In this document: positions 15,001 through 23,368 of the stretch, piece after piece
How the letters are laid out: each line of letters opens with the position of its first letter
How positions within the stretch are numbered: position 1 is the stretch's first letter
Source: Sphingomonas echinoides ATCC 14820
GTDB lineage: Bacteria > Pseudomonadota > Alphaproteobacteria > Sphingomonadales > Sphingomonadaceae
DNA: 34,980 bases
Direction: 5' to 3'
NCBI RefSeq assembly: GCF_000241465.1
Contig: NZ_JH584236.1
Coordinates: 219,781-254,760, forward strand
Made by a program: the position numbers and the translations under genes
Notes under the pieces: generated by a model
Seen by the model: the letters and a program-made list of their open reading frames with translations, nothing else
Told to the model about the DNA's origin: nothing
Database searches by the model: none

Positions 15001-15299
15001 AGACCCAGCGGCACATTGTCCACCACCGCCGGCGCGAGCGCGGGGTTGATCCGGTCGGTCACCTTCACCGTGACGGTCGGGACCATCAGCATCATGTAGA
15101 TGAGCGTCGACTGCAGGAACCAGTTGAACCACGCCCGCCAGTCGAGCGAGAAGGCGACGACGAACAGCGAGTAGATGAAGCCCATCACCATCACAACCTG
15201 GAGCATCGAGCGATAGCCCCCGCCCCCGGTCCATGCCGCGACCGCGTTGAAGACGTTGACGATATATTCGCCCCCGCCGATCGTGAAGACTTCGAGCAT
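12042..15299 (-). CDS. traG: TraG mating-pair stabilisation protein with C-terminal M23 peptidase domain
   Basis: F-type TraG spans the inner membrane; its N-terminal part is needed for pilus assembly and its C-terminal part for mating-pair stabilisation and entry exclusion. The N-terminal 450 or so residues have several hydrophobic segments typical of TraG_N. A long Ser/Thr/Gln-rich, helical middle follows. From about residue 954 there is an M23 (LytM-type) peptidase domain with HxxxD (His980, Asp984 in HHRGVDIAAPAG) and GSHLHYEL (HLH at 1061-1063), so its zinc-site residues are present. At 1085 aa it is longer than F TraG (938 aa), which lacks this domain. It starts 24 bp after traH and is the last gene of the operon. 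Confidence 0.9.
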   Translation of the reverse strand: MLEVFTIGGGEYIVNVFNAVAAWTGGGGYRSMLQVVMVMGFIYSLFVVAFSLDWRAWFNWFLQSTLIYMMLMVPTVTVKVTDRINPALAPAVVDNVPLGLGVMASFTSQVGDWMTRSAETVFVMPNALALTNNGMIYGARLMDKARTFQITDSVFRANLDEHLKQCTFYDVLLGFKAMDDLTKTGNLWESIGPGSPARSQRWITSTGPGTTENSIIPCNEAYSRMDGQWQTAYDKDLIPFARNAYPGIADTIAAQRIRDDLPVVAAQMHGTSTDAYSYLKQISMIDAFLAARESFSDAGWDAYASQRADAQAKNTYTSIATQAMTWVPLLGIVLTVVFYAMFPVLFPLFLFPRTGLQTLKGYATGFFYLASWGPLYVILHMFVMSRAASLYHAAAPIGPTLLVSDGMASVNESISTLAGFLMMSVPFIAGGMARGAMAIAGHATSMLQPAHSAAEQAATERTTGNYSYGNTSFQNLTSGMTQANKFDDQPKFNSGYSVGTFTNADGGVTYGFADGTNAFDTRQGISNLAFTPTRTAGFDSSMSRALSDGQTHTQSLRSAASQSWNATATTATDLLTAAEHRRGSSTETGSGFNNSITRMTEASRSLSTGLSNRFGLSESDAQQVARASQTTGDANAGIEVLKKLWGVTGRAGLSGKIASIATENTNRTLSADNAYGELQDYITKETNSTQARAARDEFMRESSTSGDSEVRSLSQKLGVSVGESRSASLEATRAEETFQRVSNDVREASARGWSLNRNESQEFVVYAQERLLGDDTLSQFGWTPGMVMPRTPQQEQVRDILLGEFMERRVASVRDELGVSVPERLSGQLHGPASATPGAVNQWGNQRAAGVRAQGPDVSIRESSRDLDLAGNVADAIPNASARITRGAFEVGNGVDEARGTAGQLGDHVQERNDAWITTTLPGVEGARNWVRDNLGIGAGTSHVYEVPRGERAMLPISGRLSSGMGGRIDPVTGEPGRHHRGVDIAAPAGTEIRAPASGQVIRNDFQANGAGNYVVLQHGDGSQSKYFHMQDRSGFQVGSTVEAGAVIGRVGSTGKSTGSHLHYELWKDGAPVDPRRFQLRNGRE

Positions 15300-15323
15300 C
15301 GCCGTCGCTCCCTTGCCGCCGCG

Positions 15324-16766
15324 TTACCGCAAGCCCTGAGCGCTGAGCCCGCGTCCGAACCGGAGCGATGCCGACAGCTGCGGGCTCATCGTGTTCTTGA
15401 GGGTGGATTCCATGAACTGGGTGTATTGGATCACCCGGTAGGTATTGGAGATCTGCCCGGCCATCTTCTCGCTGCGCCGCGACAGCTCGGTCTTCACGCT
15501 GTCGACCTGGGCGCGCCACGCCTTGAATTCGTCGGTCGAGACGAACTTCGCGCCCGCCTGCGCCTGCGAGATCGTGTCCAGCATCCGGTCGAGCATCGAC
15601 ATCAGCATGTCGATCGCGACCATCTCGGCGAGCGTCGCGCGATCGCCGCCCGACAGGCCCATGTGCGCCGCCTCGTTGACGACAAGGATCTTGTAGAGCG
15701 GGATCGAGGTCATTCCGAGCAGGGCGATCTCATCGCCCGACAGCGCGGCATTTGACCGGATCTTGCCCGACATGCTGTCCATCGCCTTGAGGACGCGCGT
15801 ACGCAGCGCCTCGTTGGTCGAGATGCTCAGCTTGGTAGGCGTGGGCTTCAGACACCCCTTGTCGTCAGTGGTGTCGCACTGCCACACGTCAGTCGGCGCC
15901 GAGGCGGTGCCGTCGAGCAGCGCCTGATAGGTGTCCCAGCTGGCCGGCGCGATGAACTGGAACGCGCCCATGCTGTCCTTGGCCTTGGTCGCATCGTAGA
16001 TGATCGTACCGACCATCGTCATGAGGAACTCGGCATATTCGCGGGACGGCTTGGTCGCGCTCTTGGCGTTCAGCGCATACCAGGTGTAGTTCTTCGACTG
16101 GACCAGCTCGGCATCGTCACCGGCCTTGGCGATCGTCGACTCCCGCTCGCCCTTGTTGGTGCAGCCGTGACGCGCCGCGGCCGCGTCGGAGAAGAAGCCC
16201 TTCGCCCCGCCGACCTGCTGACAGATCGTCGAGGACGCCCCGTCCATCGCCGGCCACAGCGAGCCGATCGCCTGCTGCGCCGCCTCGCAAGAGGACATGT
16301 TGAACGCGTTCAGCTGCTGCACGCGCTGGCTCATGTCCTTCATCACCCCGCCGATCTGCGCGGAGATGCTGTCGATCGCGAGCTGGAACGCGAAGCCGAT
16401 CGCGTTGTTGGCGGTCGCCTTCAGCATCGCCACGATCTCATCGGCGTTGATGAACGAGAACGACCCCGCGAACAGGTCGATGCCGCCACAGCCGCCACGC
16501 GCGCTGGGAAGCGCGACGCTGACCGGGTTGATCGACTTCTGCGGAAAGCGGCTCCACAGCGAACCACCCGAATAATAGCCCGCCGACTGACCCTGGAAAG
16601 CGGTCGGGCCGGTCACGTTCGCGGCCGCGCCCGACTTGTTGAAATAGCTGTTCATCTCGCCCTGGACGTCGGCCATCGCCGGCGTAGCGACGAGACCTCC
16701 AATCGCGAGGATCATGCTGGCCTGCGCGAGAACCGCGGCGCAGAAGCGGACGATCGAGCGGACCAT
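15324..16766 (-). CDS. traH: TraH pilus assembly protein
   Basis: TraH is a periplasmic, outer-membrane-associated protein needed for F-pilus assembly. The 480-aa product (F TraH: about 458) has an N-terminal signal peptide ending near PAMADVQGEM and a conserved-type N-terminal region with the RGGCGGIDLFAGSFSFIN segment, characteristic of TraH. Cysteine pairs later in the chain probably need the DsbC encoded in the same operon. Its ATG overlaps the traF stop in TGATG. Confidence 0.93.
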   Translation of the reverse strand: MVRSIVRFCAAVLAQASMILAIGGLVATPAMADVQGEMNSYFNKSGAAANVTGPTAFQGQSAGYYSGGSLWSRFPQKSINPVSVALPSARGGCGGIDLFAGSFSFINADEIVAMLKATANNAIGFAFQLAIDSISAQIGGVMKDMSQRVQQLNAFNMSSCEAAQQAIGSLWPAMDGASSTICQQVGGAKGFFSDAAAARHGCTNKGERESTIAKAGDDAELVQSKNYTWYALNAKSATKPSREYAEFLMTMVGTIIYDATKAKDSMGAFQFIAPASWDTYQALLDGTASAPTDVWQCDTTDDKGCLKPTPTKLSISTNEALRTRVLKAMDSMSGKIRSNAALSGDEIALLGMTSIPLYKILVVNEAAHMGLSGGDRATLAEMVAIDMLMSMLDRMLDTISQAQAGAKFVSTDEFKAWRAQVDSVKTELSRRSEKMAGQISNTYRVIQYTQFMESTLKNTMSPQLSASLRFGRGLSAQGLR

Positions 16767-17674
16767 CAGAAGTCACTCCCGGGCTTGACGCTGGTCAGTG
16801 TGAAGATGCGGTTCATCACTTCGTCGGCCGCCATCACGCCGTAGCCGATCGGCATGGGCTGCTTGGTGACAGTGTCGAACAGCACAAGCGCGGGCACCTG
16901 CTGGCCGCGCATGCCCATCGCCTTGTACTGGCCGGTGTCGACCGTATAGTTCGGGAAGGCGCGGGTCGGCCCGCCATCGAGCGAGATTGCCATGACGGTC
17001 AGGCCGAAGCGATCCGACACACTGCGCATGATCGGCCCGAAGGTTTCGCACGCAGCACAGGCCGACGAGTAGAAATAGAACACGCCGTACCGCTTCGAGA
17101 TCTGCGACAGCACGCGCTCTCGATCCGCATTACGGCTATCGAGCCAGGTCCGCTTGCCCAGCTGGTTGACCGGGCGCTGGAGCGTGTAGTCGAGGTCCGG
17201 GTTCTGCCAGATCGTACGCTGCCACATGTCCGCGAAAGAGGAGGCACGATCAAGCTGCTCGCGCTGGAAAGCGATATAATGGCTGATGTTCTCGGGCGTC
17301 GGCTCGAGGATCGCCCGCGCCTTCAGTTCCTCCAGCTGCTTCGAGATCGCCGCAAGCTGCTCGGCCGAGGACCGCGCGGGCTGCGCCGATCGCTGCTCGG
17401 CGGGCTTGGCCTTCGGCTTGTCGCAATAGAACCAGGTGCCGAGCCGCCGCTCGCGGCAGTAGAAGTCGTCCCCGGTCTGCGCCGCGACGCGGTCGGCCGA
17501 TCCCAGATCGTCCGCGCTGCCATAGCTGTCCTGACCGCCATCGCGGCCGTCGTCACCGGCATCGCGGGTGGAGGACACCGAATCCGGCAGCGGCGTCAGG
17601 TCCTGCGCCGTCGCCGGCGTCAGCACGGGCGACGCGACCGAGAGGATGAGAGCGAGGGTCAGGGCCTTGCGCAT
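16766..17674 (-). CDS. traF: TraF (thioredoxin-fold) pilus assembly protein
   Basis: F-type TraF is a periplasmic thioredoxin-like protein of the pilus assembly complex with TraH. A signal peptide (MRKALTLALILSVASPVLT, cleaved near ATAQ) is followed by a variable region and a C-terminal thioredoxin fold (about residues 180-300). Unlike F TraF it keeps a CxxC pair (CAAC in FYFYSSACAACETFG), so redox activity is possible. The product is 302 aa against 247 in F. It starts 1 bp after the upstream 135-aa gene. Confidence 0.9.
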   Translation of the reverse strand: MRKALTLALILSVASPVLTPATAQDLTPLPDSVSSTRDAGDDGRDGGQDSYGSADDLGSADRVAAQTGDDFYCRERRLGTWFYCDKPKAKPAEQRSAQPARSSAEQLAAISKQLEELKARAILEPTPENISHYIAFQREQLDRASSFADMWQRTIWQNPDLDYTLQRPVNQLGKRTWLDSRNADRERVLSQISKRYGVFYFYSSACAACETFGPIMRSVSDRFGLTVMAISLDGGPTRAFPNYTVDTGQYKAMGMRGQQVPALVLFDTVTKQPMPIGYGVMAADEVMNRIFTLTSVKPGSDF

Positions 17675-17675
17675 G

Positions 17676-18083
17676 TCAGTCGTCCTTCTGTTTCTGCTTT
17701 TCGCGATCTTCCTGTTCGCGGCGGGTGAGGTAGGATTTGAGCGTCCCGAGGAGCGACGGCTCCTGAAGCGACACGAGCTGCGCCATGTCGTCTGCGAGGA
17801 TGCGGAACAGGTTGCCGTACACCCCGATGATGAGGTTGCGGGCGTGCCGGCGGGGATACAGCGTCTCGCCCCGGCGCAGGATGAGGTTGGCGCGGATCAG
17901 CCGCGCGATCGTCGGTTCGAGGTCGGCGACGCAGAGCTTCGTATCGAACCAGCTGTCGAGCGTCGGGATGAGGAACCCGGCCGGGTGCGGTCCGGCGCGC
18001 AGGAGCGCGATCAGCACCGCGAATTCCGCGACCGAGAGGTCGGGAAACGGACGATGGTCCGACAGTTGCGTCACGCCGGTCAT
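17676..18083 (-). CDS. Uncharacterised winged-helix-like protein in the tra operon, 135 aa
   Basis: A soluble protein with no signal peptide, found between traN and traF. The segment from about residue 14 to 70 (LSVAEFAVLIALLRAG, then DLEPTIARLIRANLILRR and GETLYPRR) has the helix-helix-strand pattern of winged-helix DNA-binding domains. The C-terminus is strongly charged (REQEDREKQKQKDD). Its ATG overlaps the traN stop in ATGA, so it is made with the transfer proteins. No F-plasmid counterpart is known to me at this place. It may be a regulator or a cytoplasmic adaptor; the fold is inferred by eye. Confidence 0.7.
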   Translation of the reverse strand: MTGVTQLSDHRPFPDLSVAEFAVLIALLRAGPHPAGFLIPTLDSWFDTKLCVADLEPTIARLIRANLILRRGETLYPRRHARNLIIGVYGNLFRILADDMAQLVSLQEPSLLGTLKSYLTRREQEDREKQKQKDD

Positions 18084-20215
18084 TGGCTTTTCTTCGCCTC
18101 GTAATAGGCCTTGATCCGTTCCTGGATCTGGCGCGAGGTTTCGATCTCGTCGGGCAGCTTCGCGGCGTCGACGAACTCGGCATAGACCTCTGTGAAATCC
18201 ATCACCGACAGGTCGAGGCGCGAGAATTCATCGAGCGTGAACCCCTTGCAGGTTTCCTTCTTGGCGCTGCCCCACGGCTTGTTGATCTGCGGGCGGCCCT
18301 GTTCCTGCAGGATGCGCGACAGCTTGCTCTCGAAGCAGCAATAGGCCGTCTTCTTGGAGGTGCAGATGCCCAGCACCTTGTCCGAGCAATATTCGCCCAA
18401 CTTGTGGCACATCCCCATCCGGTCCTGCACGTCGAGCAGCTTCTCGTCGTTCGAGCACATGAACATCGTGAGGAACGGCGTCGCGAGCGCGGCGATCGCC
18501 ACCGGCCCGCCCGCGATCGCGGCCGCGCCGGCAGCGGTCGTGATGAGGCCCGAGGCCTTGCCCGCGCAGCAGTTGACCAGTCCGAACACCGGCTTGTGGC
18601 AGGTCTGCCGCTTGCCCGAGAACAGGGTAAGCGTATCGGGATCGAACTCGGCATTGGCCTGGCCCAGCGCGTGCAGCCCGACCACGGCGTCCTTGAACTC
18701 GGTCGACGCCTCGCGCTCGACCGGTTCGCATTCGCCGTCGATGCAATAGACGTCATCACCGCAGATATATTGCTTGGGATCGGTCGAAGGCGGCGTCGGG
18801 ACCGGGCATTTGTAGACCTTCGTCGTGACCTGGCACGGACCGGACTGCGGATCGTCGAGGCACTCGTCACGCAGGAAGGTGCATTTCCCGCCGTTCTCCA
18901 GATCGCTGCAATCGGACGCCTGGGTGATGCGCTGACAGGTGAACGGGCGCGACCACGCCCAGCACGATGCCGTGACCGACACACCGTCGATGATCCGCGT
19001 CTCAGGCCCCTCGGTGCAGACCTCCGGGCCGGTCGCGATGCAGGCGGTGTCGGACACCAGCGCCGGACAGCTTCCCTCATTGCGCGTCAGCGTGACCTCG
19101 CGCGTGCCCTCCTTCCTGAGGTACACCGTGCCGGTCGCGTAATTCTGGTGCGCCGGGATCTCGGCCTGGGGGATTTCGGCCGAGCAGGAGTAAAGCTGCG
19201 CCGTGGTATTCATCGACGACTGCTTCTTGCACCACTTGCGATAGGCCTCGACGTTGCCGCCGCCCGCCCCCAGTTCGATCTGCGCATCGCAGATATGCGG
19301 CGTGCCCGCCTCGACCCGGCACAGACCGGCGCCGACCTTGGCCTGCATCACGCTGTTGCGCGCGAACCCGCCGCCTTCGTTCTGGTCGCGCACGCCATAA
19401 TAGAAGTACCTGAGCGTATCGACGATTACCGGGTCCATCCTGCCGGTGCAGGTCGCCGGGGTTTCCTCGAGCTTCGCGCCCTTGTTGCAGGTCGCCTCGT
19501 AATAATCGGTGGTGCCATTGGGAGGCAGCGGCTTGCAGCTACCGTCGGCGCCGCCCACCGACTGACCGGCGAGATAGCTGTTCGGGTCCTTCTCGACGTC
19601 CTGCGCGCGCGTGAGATCGCCGGCAGGCACGGTCACGACCTTGCGGCCCGGATCGGTGACGAGCTGCCACGCCTCGTTCGCGCCAGCGGCAGACCCGCCC
19701 GCCGCGATCAGCGCGTCGGGATCGTCGGCATAGGCTTCGCCGGGCTGGGTGCCGCTGCTGAAGCCCGGGATGGTCGAGGGCAGATCGGTCGAGGAGATGA
19801 TGCCGCCCGAAGCCTGGCGTGCCGGGGTCGCCAGTGCCTTCGCCGCGGCGCGTGCCGCCGCCATGTCCCCTTTGGGATAGGTGTAGGTCGAACTGCTCGA
19901 CTGCGCGCTCGGCTCGGCCGCGACCGCATTACTCGCTGCCGCAGGCTGAACCGTGCGGGCCATGCTGGCGGTGGTCCGCGCGGGAGCCGCGCTCGGCTCG
20001 GCGACGCTGGTCACCGTCGTCTTTGCGACCGGCGCGGATGAGGGTGTGGGGGTCGGGGTGGGTTTGGGGGTCGTGTCGCTGAAGTAGGTGTAATCGCCCA
20101 GGCCGTAGAAATCGCCGACGCCCTGCTGGCCCTGCTGGGTCGACTGGACCTGGGCGAGCGCCTGCGCTGCCAGGACCGGCGCCAGAAGACCGATCAGGAT
20201 ACGGCCCCCCCGCAT
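18080..20215 (-). CDS. traN: TraN mating-pair stabilisation protein
   Basis: TraN is an outer-membrane protein that contacts the recipient surface and stabilises mating pairs. The 711-aa product has a signal peptide (ending QALAQ), a Thr/Pro/Ala-rich low-complexity region (about 40-130), then a very cysteine-rich body with many CxnC pairs such as GSCPALVSDTACIATGPEVC, typical of TraN. F TraN is 602 aa. The C-terminal part includes the conserved-type CCAGKASG and YCCFESKLSRILQEQGR segments. It begins 3 bp after trbC. Its specificity for recipient receptors cannot be read from the sequence. Confidence 0.93.
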   Translation of the reverse strand: MRGGRILIGLLAPVLAAQALAQVQSTQQGQQGVGDFYGLGDYTYFSDTTPKPTPTPTPSSAPVAKTTVTSVAEPSAAPARTTASMARTVQPAAASNAVAAEPSAQSSSSTYTYPKGDMAAARAAAKALATPARQASGGIISSTDLPSTIPGFSSGTQPGEAYADDPDALIAAGGSAAGANEAWQLVTDPGRKVVTVPAGDLTRAQDVEKDPNSYLAGQSVGGADGSCKPLPPNGTTDYYEATCNKGAKLEETPATCTGRMDPVIVDTLRYFYYGVRDQNEGGGFARNSVMQAKVGAGLCRVEAGTPHICDAQIELGAGGGNVEAYRKWCKKQSSMNTTAQLYSCSAEIPQAEIPAHQNYATGTVYLRKEGTREVTLTRNEGSCPALVSDTACIATGPEVCTEGPETRIIDGVSVTASCWAWSRPFTCQRITQASDCSDLENGGKCTFLRDECLDDPQSGPCQVTTKVYKCPVPTPPSTDPKQYICGDDVYCIDGECEPVEREASTEFKDAVVGLHALGQANAEFDPDTLTLFSGKRQTCHKPVFGLVNCCAGKASGLITTAAGAAAIAGGPVAIAALATPFLTMFMCSNDEKLLDVQDRMGMCHKLGEYCSDKVLGICTSKKTAYCCFESKLSRILQEQGRPQINKPWGSAKKETCKGFTLDEFSRLDLSVMDFTEVYAEFVDAAKLPDEIETSRQIQERIKAYYEAKKSQ

Positions 20216-20218
20216 GGT

Positions 20219-20962
20219 TCAGGGATTCCGGCCGAGGTTGGCGAGCGCGGTCCGTGCGACCAGCGCGCCAGGGCCATTCTCGCCCGCGAACGTCTCCAGC
20301 GCGTAGCGCACCGTGACGTTGCCCTCGATGCGATCGAACGGAGGCGGCGTCGTCTTGCAGGTGAGGCCGTCGCACGGCGTGAAGTCGCTCGACGAGACCA
20401 CCATCGTCGGAACCGCGGTCACATCGAACGCGCGGAACAGGCGCGGGTCGATCCCGATCGAGGCGAACTGCTGGTCCTTCTCGACCACCTTGGAGAGCGC
20501 GGCGATGAACGCCTTCCCCGAATTGCCGGGGAAGCCCCGGAACACCACGACGCCGCCAGCGGCCGAGGTATCGGCAATGATCCGCTTCAGCGCCTGTTCG
20601 GGCATCGAGGTGGACACGAACACCATGAACTGCGGCGCGGTGCCCTGGTTCTCCTTGAGGTTGGCCGAGGCGGCCTGGATCATCTCGTCGAAGTCGATCG
20701 CGCCCGCCGGTCCCCTGGGCAGGCTCGCCTTGTCGATCGTGCGCATCTGCTCCAGCGCGACCGCCTGCACGGTCTGCGCATCCTTGCGGAACGCGTCGCC
20801 GCGCCGCTCGACCTCGTTCACGAGCGCGGTCGCGTCCTGTTCGGACTTCGCCGATCGCGCGCGGATCGCGTCGAGGTCGAGCCCCTCGACGGTCTGCGCG
20901 AGAACCGCGCAGCCGGTGCCGACCGAGGCGATAGCGAGCGCGGAAAGGAGGAACTTCTTCAT
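20219..20962 (-). CDS. trbC: TrbC, F-type pilus assembly protein
   Basis: F-type TrbC is a periplasmic protein needed for pilus assembly and acts with TraW. A signal peptide (MKKFLLSALAIASVGTG...VLAQ) precedes a helical region. The C-terminal domain with FMVFVSTSMPEQALKRII, GGVVVFRGFPG and AFDVTAVPTMVV matches the TrbC_Ftype domain, a thioredoxin-like fold without the redox pair. The 247-aa length is close to that of F (212). It starts 9 bp downstream of traU. Confidence 0.93.
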   Translation of the reverse strand: MKKFLLSALAIASVGTGCAVLAQTVEGLDLDAIRARSAKSEQDATALVNEVERRGDAFRKDAQTVQAVALEQMRTIDKASLPRGPAGAIDFDEMIQAASANLKENQGTAPQFMVFVSTSMPEQALKRIIADTSAAGGVVVFRGFPGNSGKAFIAALSKVVEKDQQFASIGIDPRLFRAFDVTAVPTMVVSSSDFTPCDGLTCKTTPPPFDRIEGNVTVRYALETFAGENGPGALVARTALANLGRNP

Positions 20963-20971
20963 GTCAGGTCC

Positions 20972-21985
20972 TCACAGCATGCAGCAGTTGCGCTTGCGCC
21001 AGAGCAGGTAGCCGAAGTCCTCGCCCTTGACGGGGAAGGCCCGGCCCGCGTCGGGCGGGAGCGTCGTCGCGCCGATCGGCGAGCAGGCATATTTGCCGCT
21101 CACCGTGGGCGTCGGATTGGTCATCTGGATGCGGTATTGCGACTTCTTCAGGATCGGCATGACGTACTTGTTGCAGAGCGCCTTCGATCCAGCGGTGCCC
21201 CAGGCCAGCCCTTGCCGGTGCATCTTGAACAGGAGTCGCTCGGCCGCGAGACGCGACGACTGGACCGGCGAATTGTGCGCCGCGATGTTGCCGTTCATCG
21301 GAAACATCGAGCCGTTGCAGCCTGAGCACCAGAACATCGGGTCGATCGGCAGCTTCGCGCTCGCCGCGACGCAGTCAGCCGCGCAGGCGGCGACCGCGAT
21401 CGGATTGTTGAACAAGGCGACCTCGGGATTGATGAGCGTGGTCAGCACGTCATCGTTCCAGAGCGGATCGATCTCGGTCATGTAGGCTACGTCGAACGAG
21501 GCCTGCTCGAAGCACAGGAAGTCGGTCAGGATCTCCATCCAGTAGAGCAAGGGATAGACGTAGTAATGCGCCTGCCAGTTCGCGCTGGCCTGGGTCGAAC
21601 CGCCCTTGATGAGCGGGCCGGTATACTGCCCCTGCCCGATATCGAGCCCCGGATTGAGGCGAAGCCCGCCCAGGTTCGGGAAGCACCACGGCTTGGTGGT
21701 CACATCGACGAGCCGCGCCGGCTCCCAGAAGCCGATCGAGATGCCGATGCGCGGGATCGGTGAACCGCACGCACAGACCGGCAGGCTCGGGTTCTTGGTG
21801 TCGGGTCGGCTTCCCGGCCAGATATGCGCGCCGCCCACCGACAGCGGGAACAGGCAAGACCAGCAGACGTCGGTGATCGGGTTGACGAACTTGCCGGTGC
21901 AGTTGGCCGGGAGCGCGCTCGCCGGCGCCGGCAGCAGCGCGAACGCGGCGATCATGCCGAGGAGGGTGAGCAGGCGGCGGATCAT
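20972..21985 (-). CDS. traU: TraU conjugal transfer protein
   Basis: TraU is a periplasmic, cysteine-rich protein required for DNA transfer more than for pilus growth. A signal peptide (ending PASALPANC) is followed by family segments CTGKFVNPITDVCWSCLFPL, CACGSPIPRIGISIGFWEP, CFPNLGG and YYVYPLLYWMEIL, and by many cysteines. The length (337 aa) equals that of F TraU. The start at 21985 is chosen because its ATG overlaps the upstream stop in ATGA and opens a signal peptide. The same frame stays open upstream to 22384, but that part is a shadow of the membrane-protein gene. Confidence 0.95.
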   Translation of the reverse strand: MIRRLLTLLGMIAAFALLPAPASALPANCTGKFVNPITDVCWSCLFPLSVGGAHIWPGSRPDTKNPSLPVCACGSPIPRIGISIGFWEPARLVDVTTKPWCFPNLGGLRLNPGLDIGQGQYTGPLIKGGSTQASANWQAHYYVYPLLYWMEILTDFLCFEQASFDVAYMTEIDPLWNDDVLTTLINPEVALFNNPIAVAACAADCVAASAKLPIDPMFWCSGCNGSMFPMNGNIAAHNSPVQSSRLAAERLLFKMHRQGLAWGTAGSKALCNKYVMPILKKSQYRIQMTNPTPTVSGKYACSPIGATTLPPDAGRAFPVKGEDFGYLLWRKRNCCML

Positions 21986-22428
21986 GCGCCGGGCTCCTCG
22001 GAGAAAGCGATGACCAGGGGCACCATCCGGGCGCGGTCGCGTCCATCGAAGCTTATCGACTGATCGGCCAGCGCGCGCACCAGCGCACGGCGTTTGCCAA
22101 CCGATATCGTCCGCCCGCTTTCGGCAAGGACGACATCGATTTCGTTTCCGATCGACGCGGCGGTCACCGGATCGGCACGGCCCCCGAGAAGCCTTCGTAC
22201 GAGGGACTCGATCTCGCAATGCACGCGGGACAGGAACAGCAGCGCAGGGACGCTCGAGAGCAACGCCACGGTCGCGATCGATACGACCATCGACAAGGCG
22301 ACGACGGGAAAGAACATCCAGGCCGGGAACAGCGCGAATATGGCGAGAACATATGTCCACCCGAAGCCGACTGCCGCGACACACAGAAGCGCGTAGCGCG
22401 CGATCAGGCTGATGCGCTCAGTCGTCAT
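21982..22428 (-). CDS. Uncharacterised membrane protein in the tra operon, 148 aa
   Basis: Two closely spaced membrane segments (about residues 9-35 and 37-65) are followed by an 80-residue cytoplasmic or periplasmic domain with charged helices. Family not recognised. The ATG at 22428 overlaps the previous stop in ATGA, and its own stop overlaps the traU start in ATGA. Together with its small neighbour it sits between traW and traU, which are adjacent or near-adjacent in F. It may be a lineage-specific part of the mating apparatus or an exclusion protein. Confidence 0.75.
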   Translation of the reverse strand: MTTERISLIARYALLCVAAVGFGWTYVLAIFALFPAWMFFPVVALSMVVSIATVALLSSVPALLFLSRVHCEIESLVRRLLGGRADPVTAASIGNEIDVVLAESGRTISVGKRRALVRALADQSISFDGRDRARMVPLVIAFSEEPGA

Positions 22429-22712
22429 GCCCTGCCCTCCCCGTCCGGCTGCGCCGCGAGGCTTGCGTCAAGGAAAGCGTTATCGGCCCGGTTCTTGGCG
22501 ATCACATACACCGGCACCAGCACGACCAGCGCCAGCACCAGTCCGGCAAGCGCGCCCCCTGCCCCCGCGCCGAGCACCGCGCGCAGCGGCTGCAACGCGC
22601 AGATGGCGATCGCCAGCCCGATCGCCGACCACAGGATCGCGAGCCGCATCGCCTTGAGGGCCGGCGTCTCGGGCGCGGCCATCGGCGTCCTGAGAATATC
22701 GAGCCACATCAT
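22425..22712 (-). CDS. Small two-TM protein in the tra operon, 95 aa
   Basis: Two hydrophobic segments (about residues 24-41 and 50-72) with a short Gly/Ala loop between them and a hydrophilic acidic tail. The ATG at 22712 overlaps the traW stop in ATGA. No family is recognised. The frame is open far upstream, but that extension is the antisense-like shadow of traW and is excluded. It is probably an inner-membrane accessory protein of this transfer system. Confidence 0.75.
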   Translation of the reverse strand: MMWLDILRTPMAAPETPALKAMRLAILWSAIGLAIAICALQPLRAVLGAGAGGALAGLVLALVVLVPVYVIAKNRADNAFLDASLAAQPDGEGRA

Positions 22713-23368
22713 GCGCCCGCTCCCGACATCTCGATCTCGCTGATCTTGAGCACCTGGCCCGCCGGTTCGACCACGGCGGGGACGCGCGCGATCCCGAAAT
22801 GGCTGGTGAGCTTGCCCTGCTGGTCGAAGAAGAAGCGGCGCTTCTTCTCGCCCATGCGGTTGAACGGCGAGCCGGCGACGAAGATGATCTTGGCATTCTG
22901 CGCGGTCCACCGCTTCAGCGCCCAGTCGACCTGCGCATCGTCGCGGCCGTCGATAAACACGAGGTCGGTCTTCATCGCGACGAACGACAGCGGATTGACC
23001 CGCTGCCCGGCGCGCGCGACGAGCCGGCCCTTCTGGTCCTGGATGTCCTGATCGAGCACGATCGTCGGGTCGAACGTCCAGCTGCGGCTCTCGCGCACCG
23101 CGCCGATGCCGGCGACCGGAATCGGGTTGCGCACGCGCTCCTCGGTCTTCTCGCGGAGCGCCGTCTGCATACGCTCGATGCCGCCATTGGCCTGCAGCGT
23201 CTTGAGCCTGGTGTCGATCGTCGCCAGCAGGTCCGGCTCGGCGATCGCCCAGGTCTGGCCCATCACGCCGTGATCCTTTGCGAGCGCGCCCTGCACGACC
23301 GGCCAGGACGACGAGGCGACCAGCGCCACGCCCAGCGTTCCACCGAAGAGGCCCGCGCGCCGGATCAC
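22709..23368 (-). CDS. traW: TraW pilus assembly protein
   Basis: TraW is a periplasmic protein that works with TrbC in F-pilus assembly. The 219-aa product (F TraW: 210) has an N-terminal hydrophobic export segment ending near ALAKDHG. Family-typical pieces include GQTWAIAEPDLL, MQTALREKTEERVRNP, SRSWTFDPTI and the C-terminal FFFDQQGKLTSHFGIARVPAVV. The start is the GTG at 23368, which overlaps the S26 peptidase stop in GTGA; the long upstream extension to 23845 is out of keeping with the family. Confidence 0.93.
   Translation of the reverse strand: MIRRAGLFGGTLGVALVASSSWPVVQGALAKDHGVMGQTWAIAEPDLLATIDTRLKTLQANGGIERMQTALREKTEERVRNPIPVAGIGAVRESRSWTFDPTIVLDQDIQDQKGRLVARAGQRVNPLSFVAMKTDLVFIDGRDDAQVDWALKRWTAQNAKIIFVAGSPFNRMGEKKRRFFFDQQGKLTSHFGIARVPAVVEPAGQVLKISEIEMSGAGA

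Noticed and set aside
13431..15755. 774-aa open frame opposite traG and traH
   Set aside because: It is the Arg/His/Asp-rich antisense shadow of GC-rich coding sequence; traG is supported by domains and operon context.
18083..20041. 652-aa open frame opposite traN
   Set aside because: Antisense shadow with biased composition and no domain; traN is well supported.
21986..22384. N-terminal extension of the traU frame
   Set aside because: It coincides with the membrane-protein gene in another frame, and traU has a proper signal peptide and coupled ATG at 21985.
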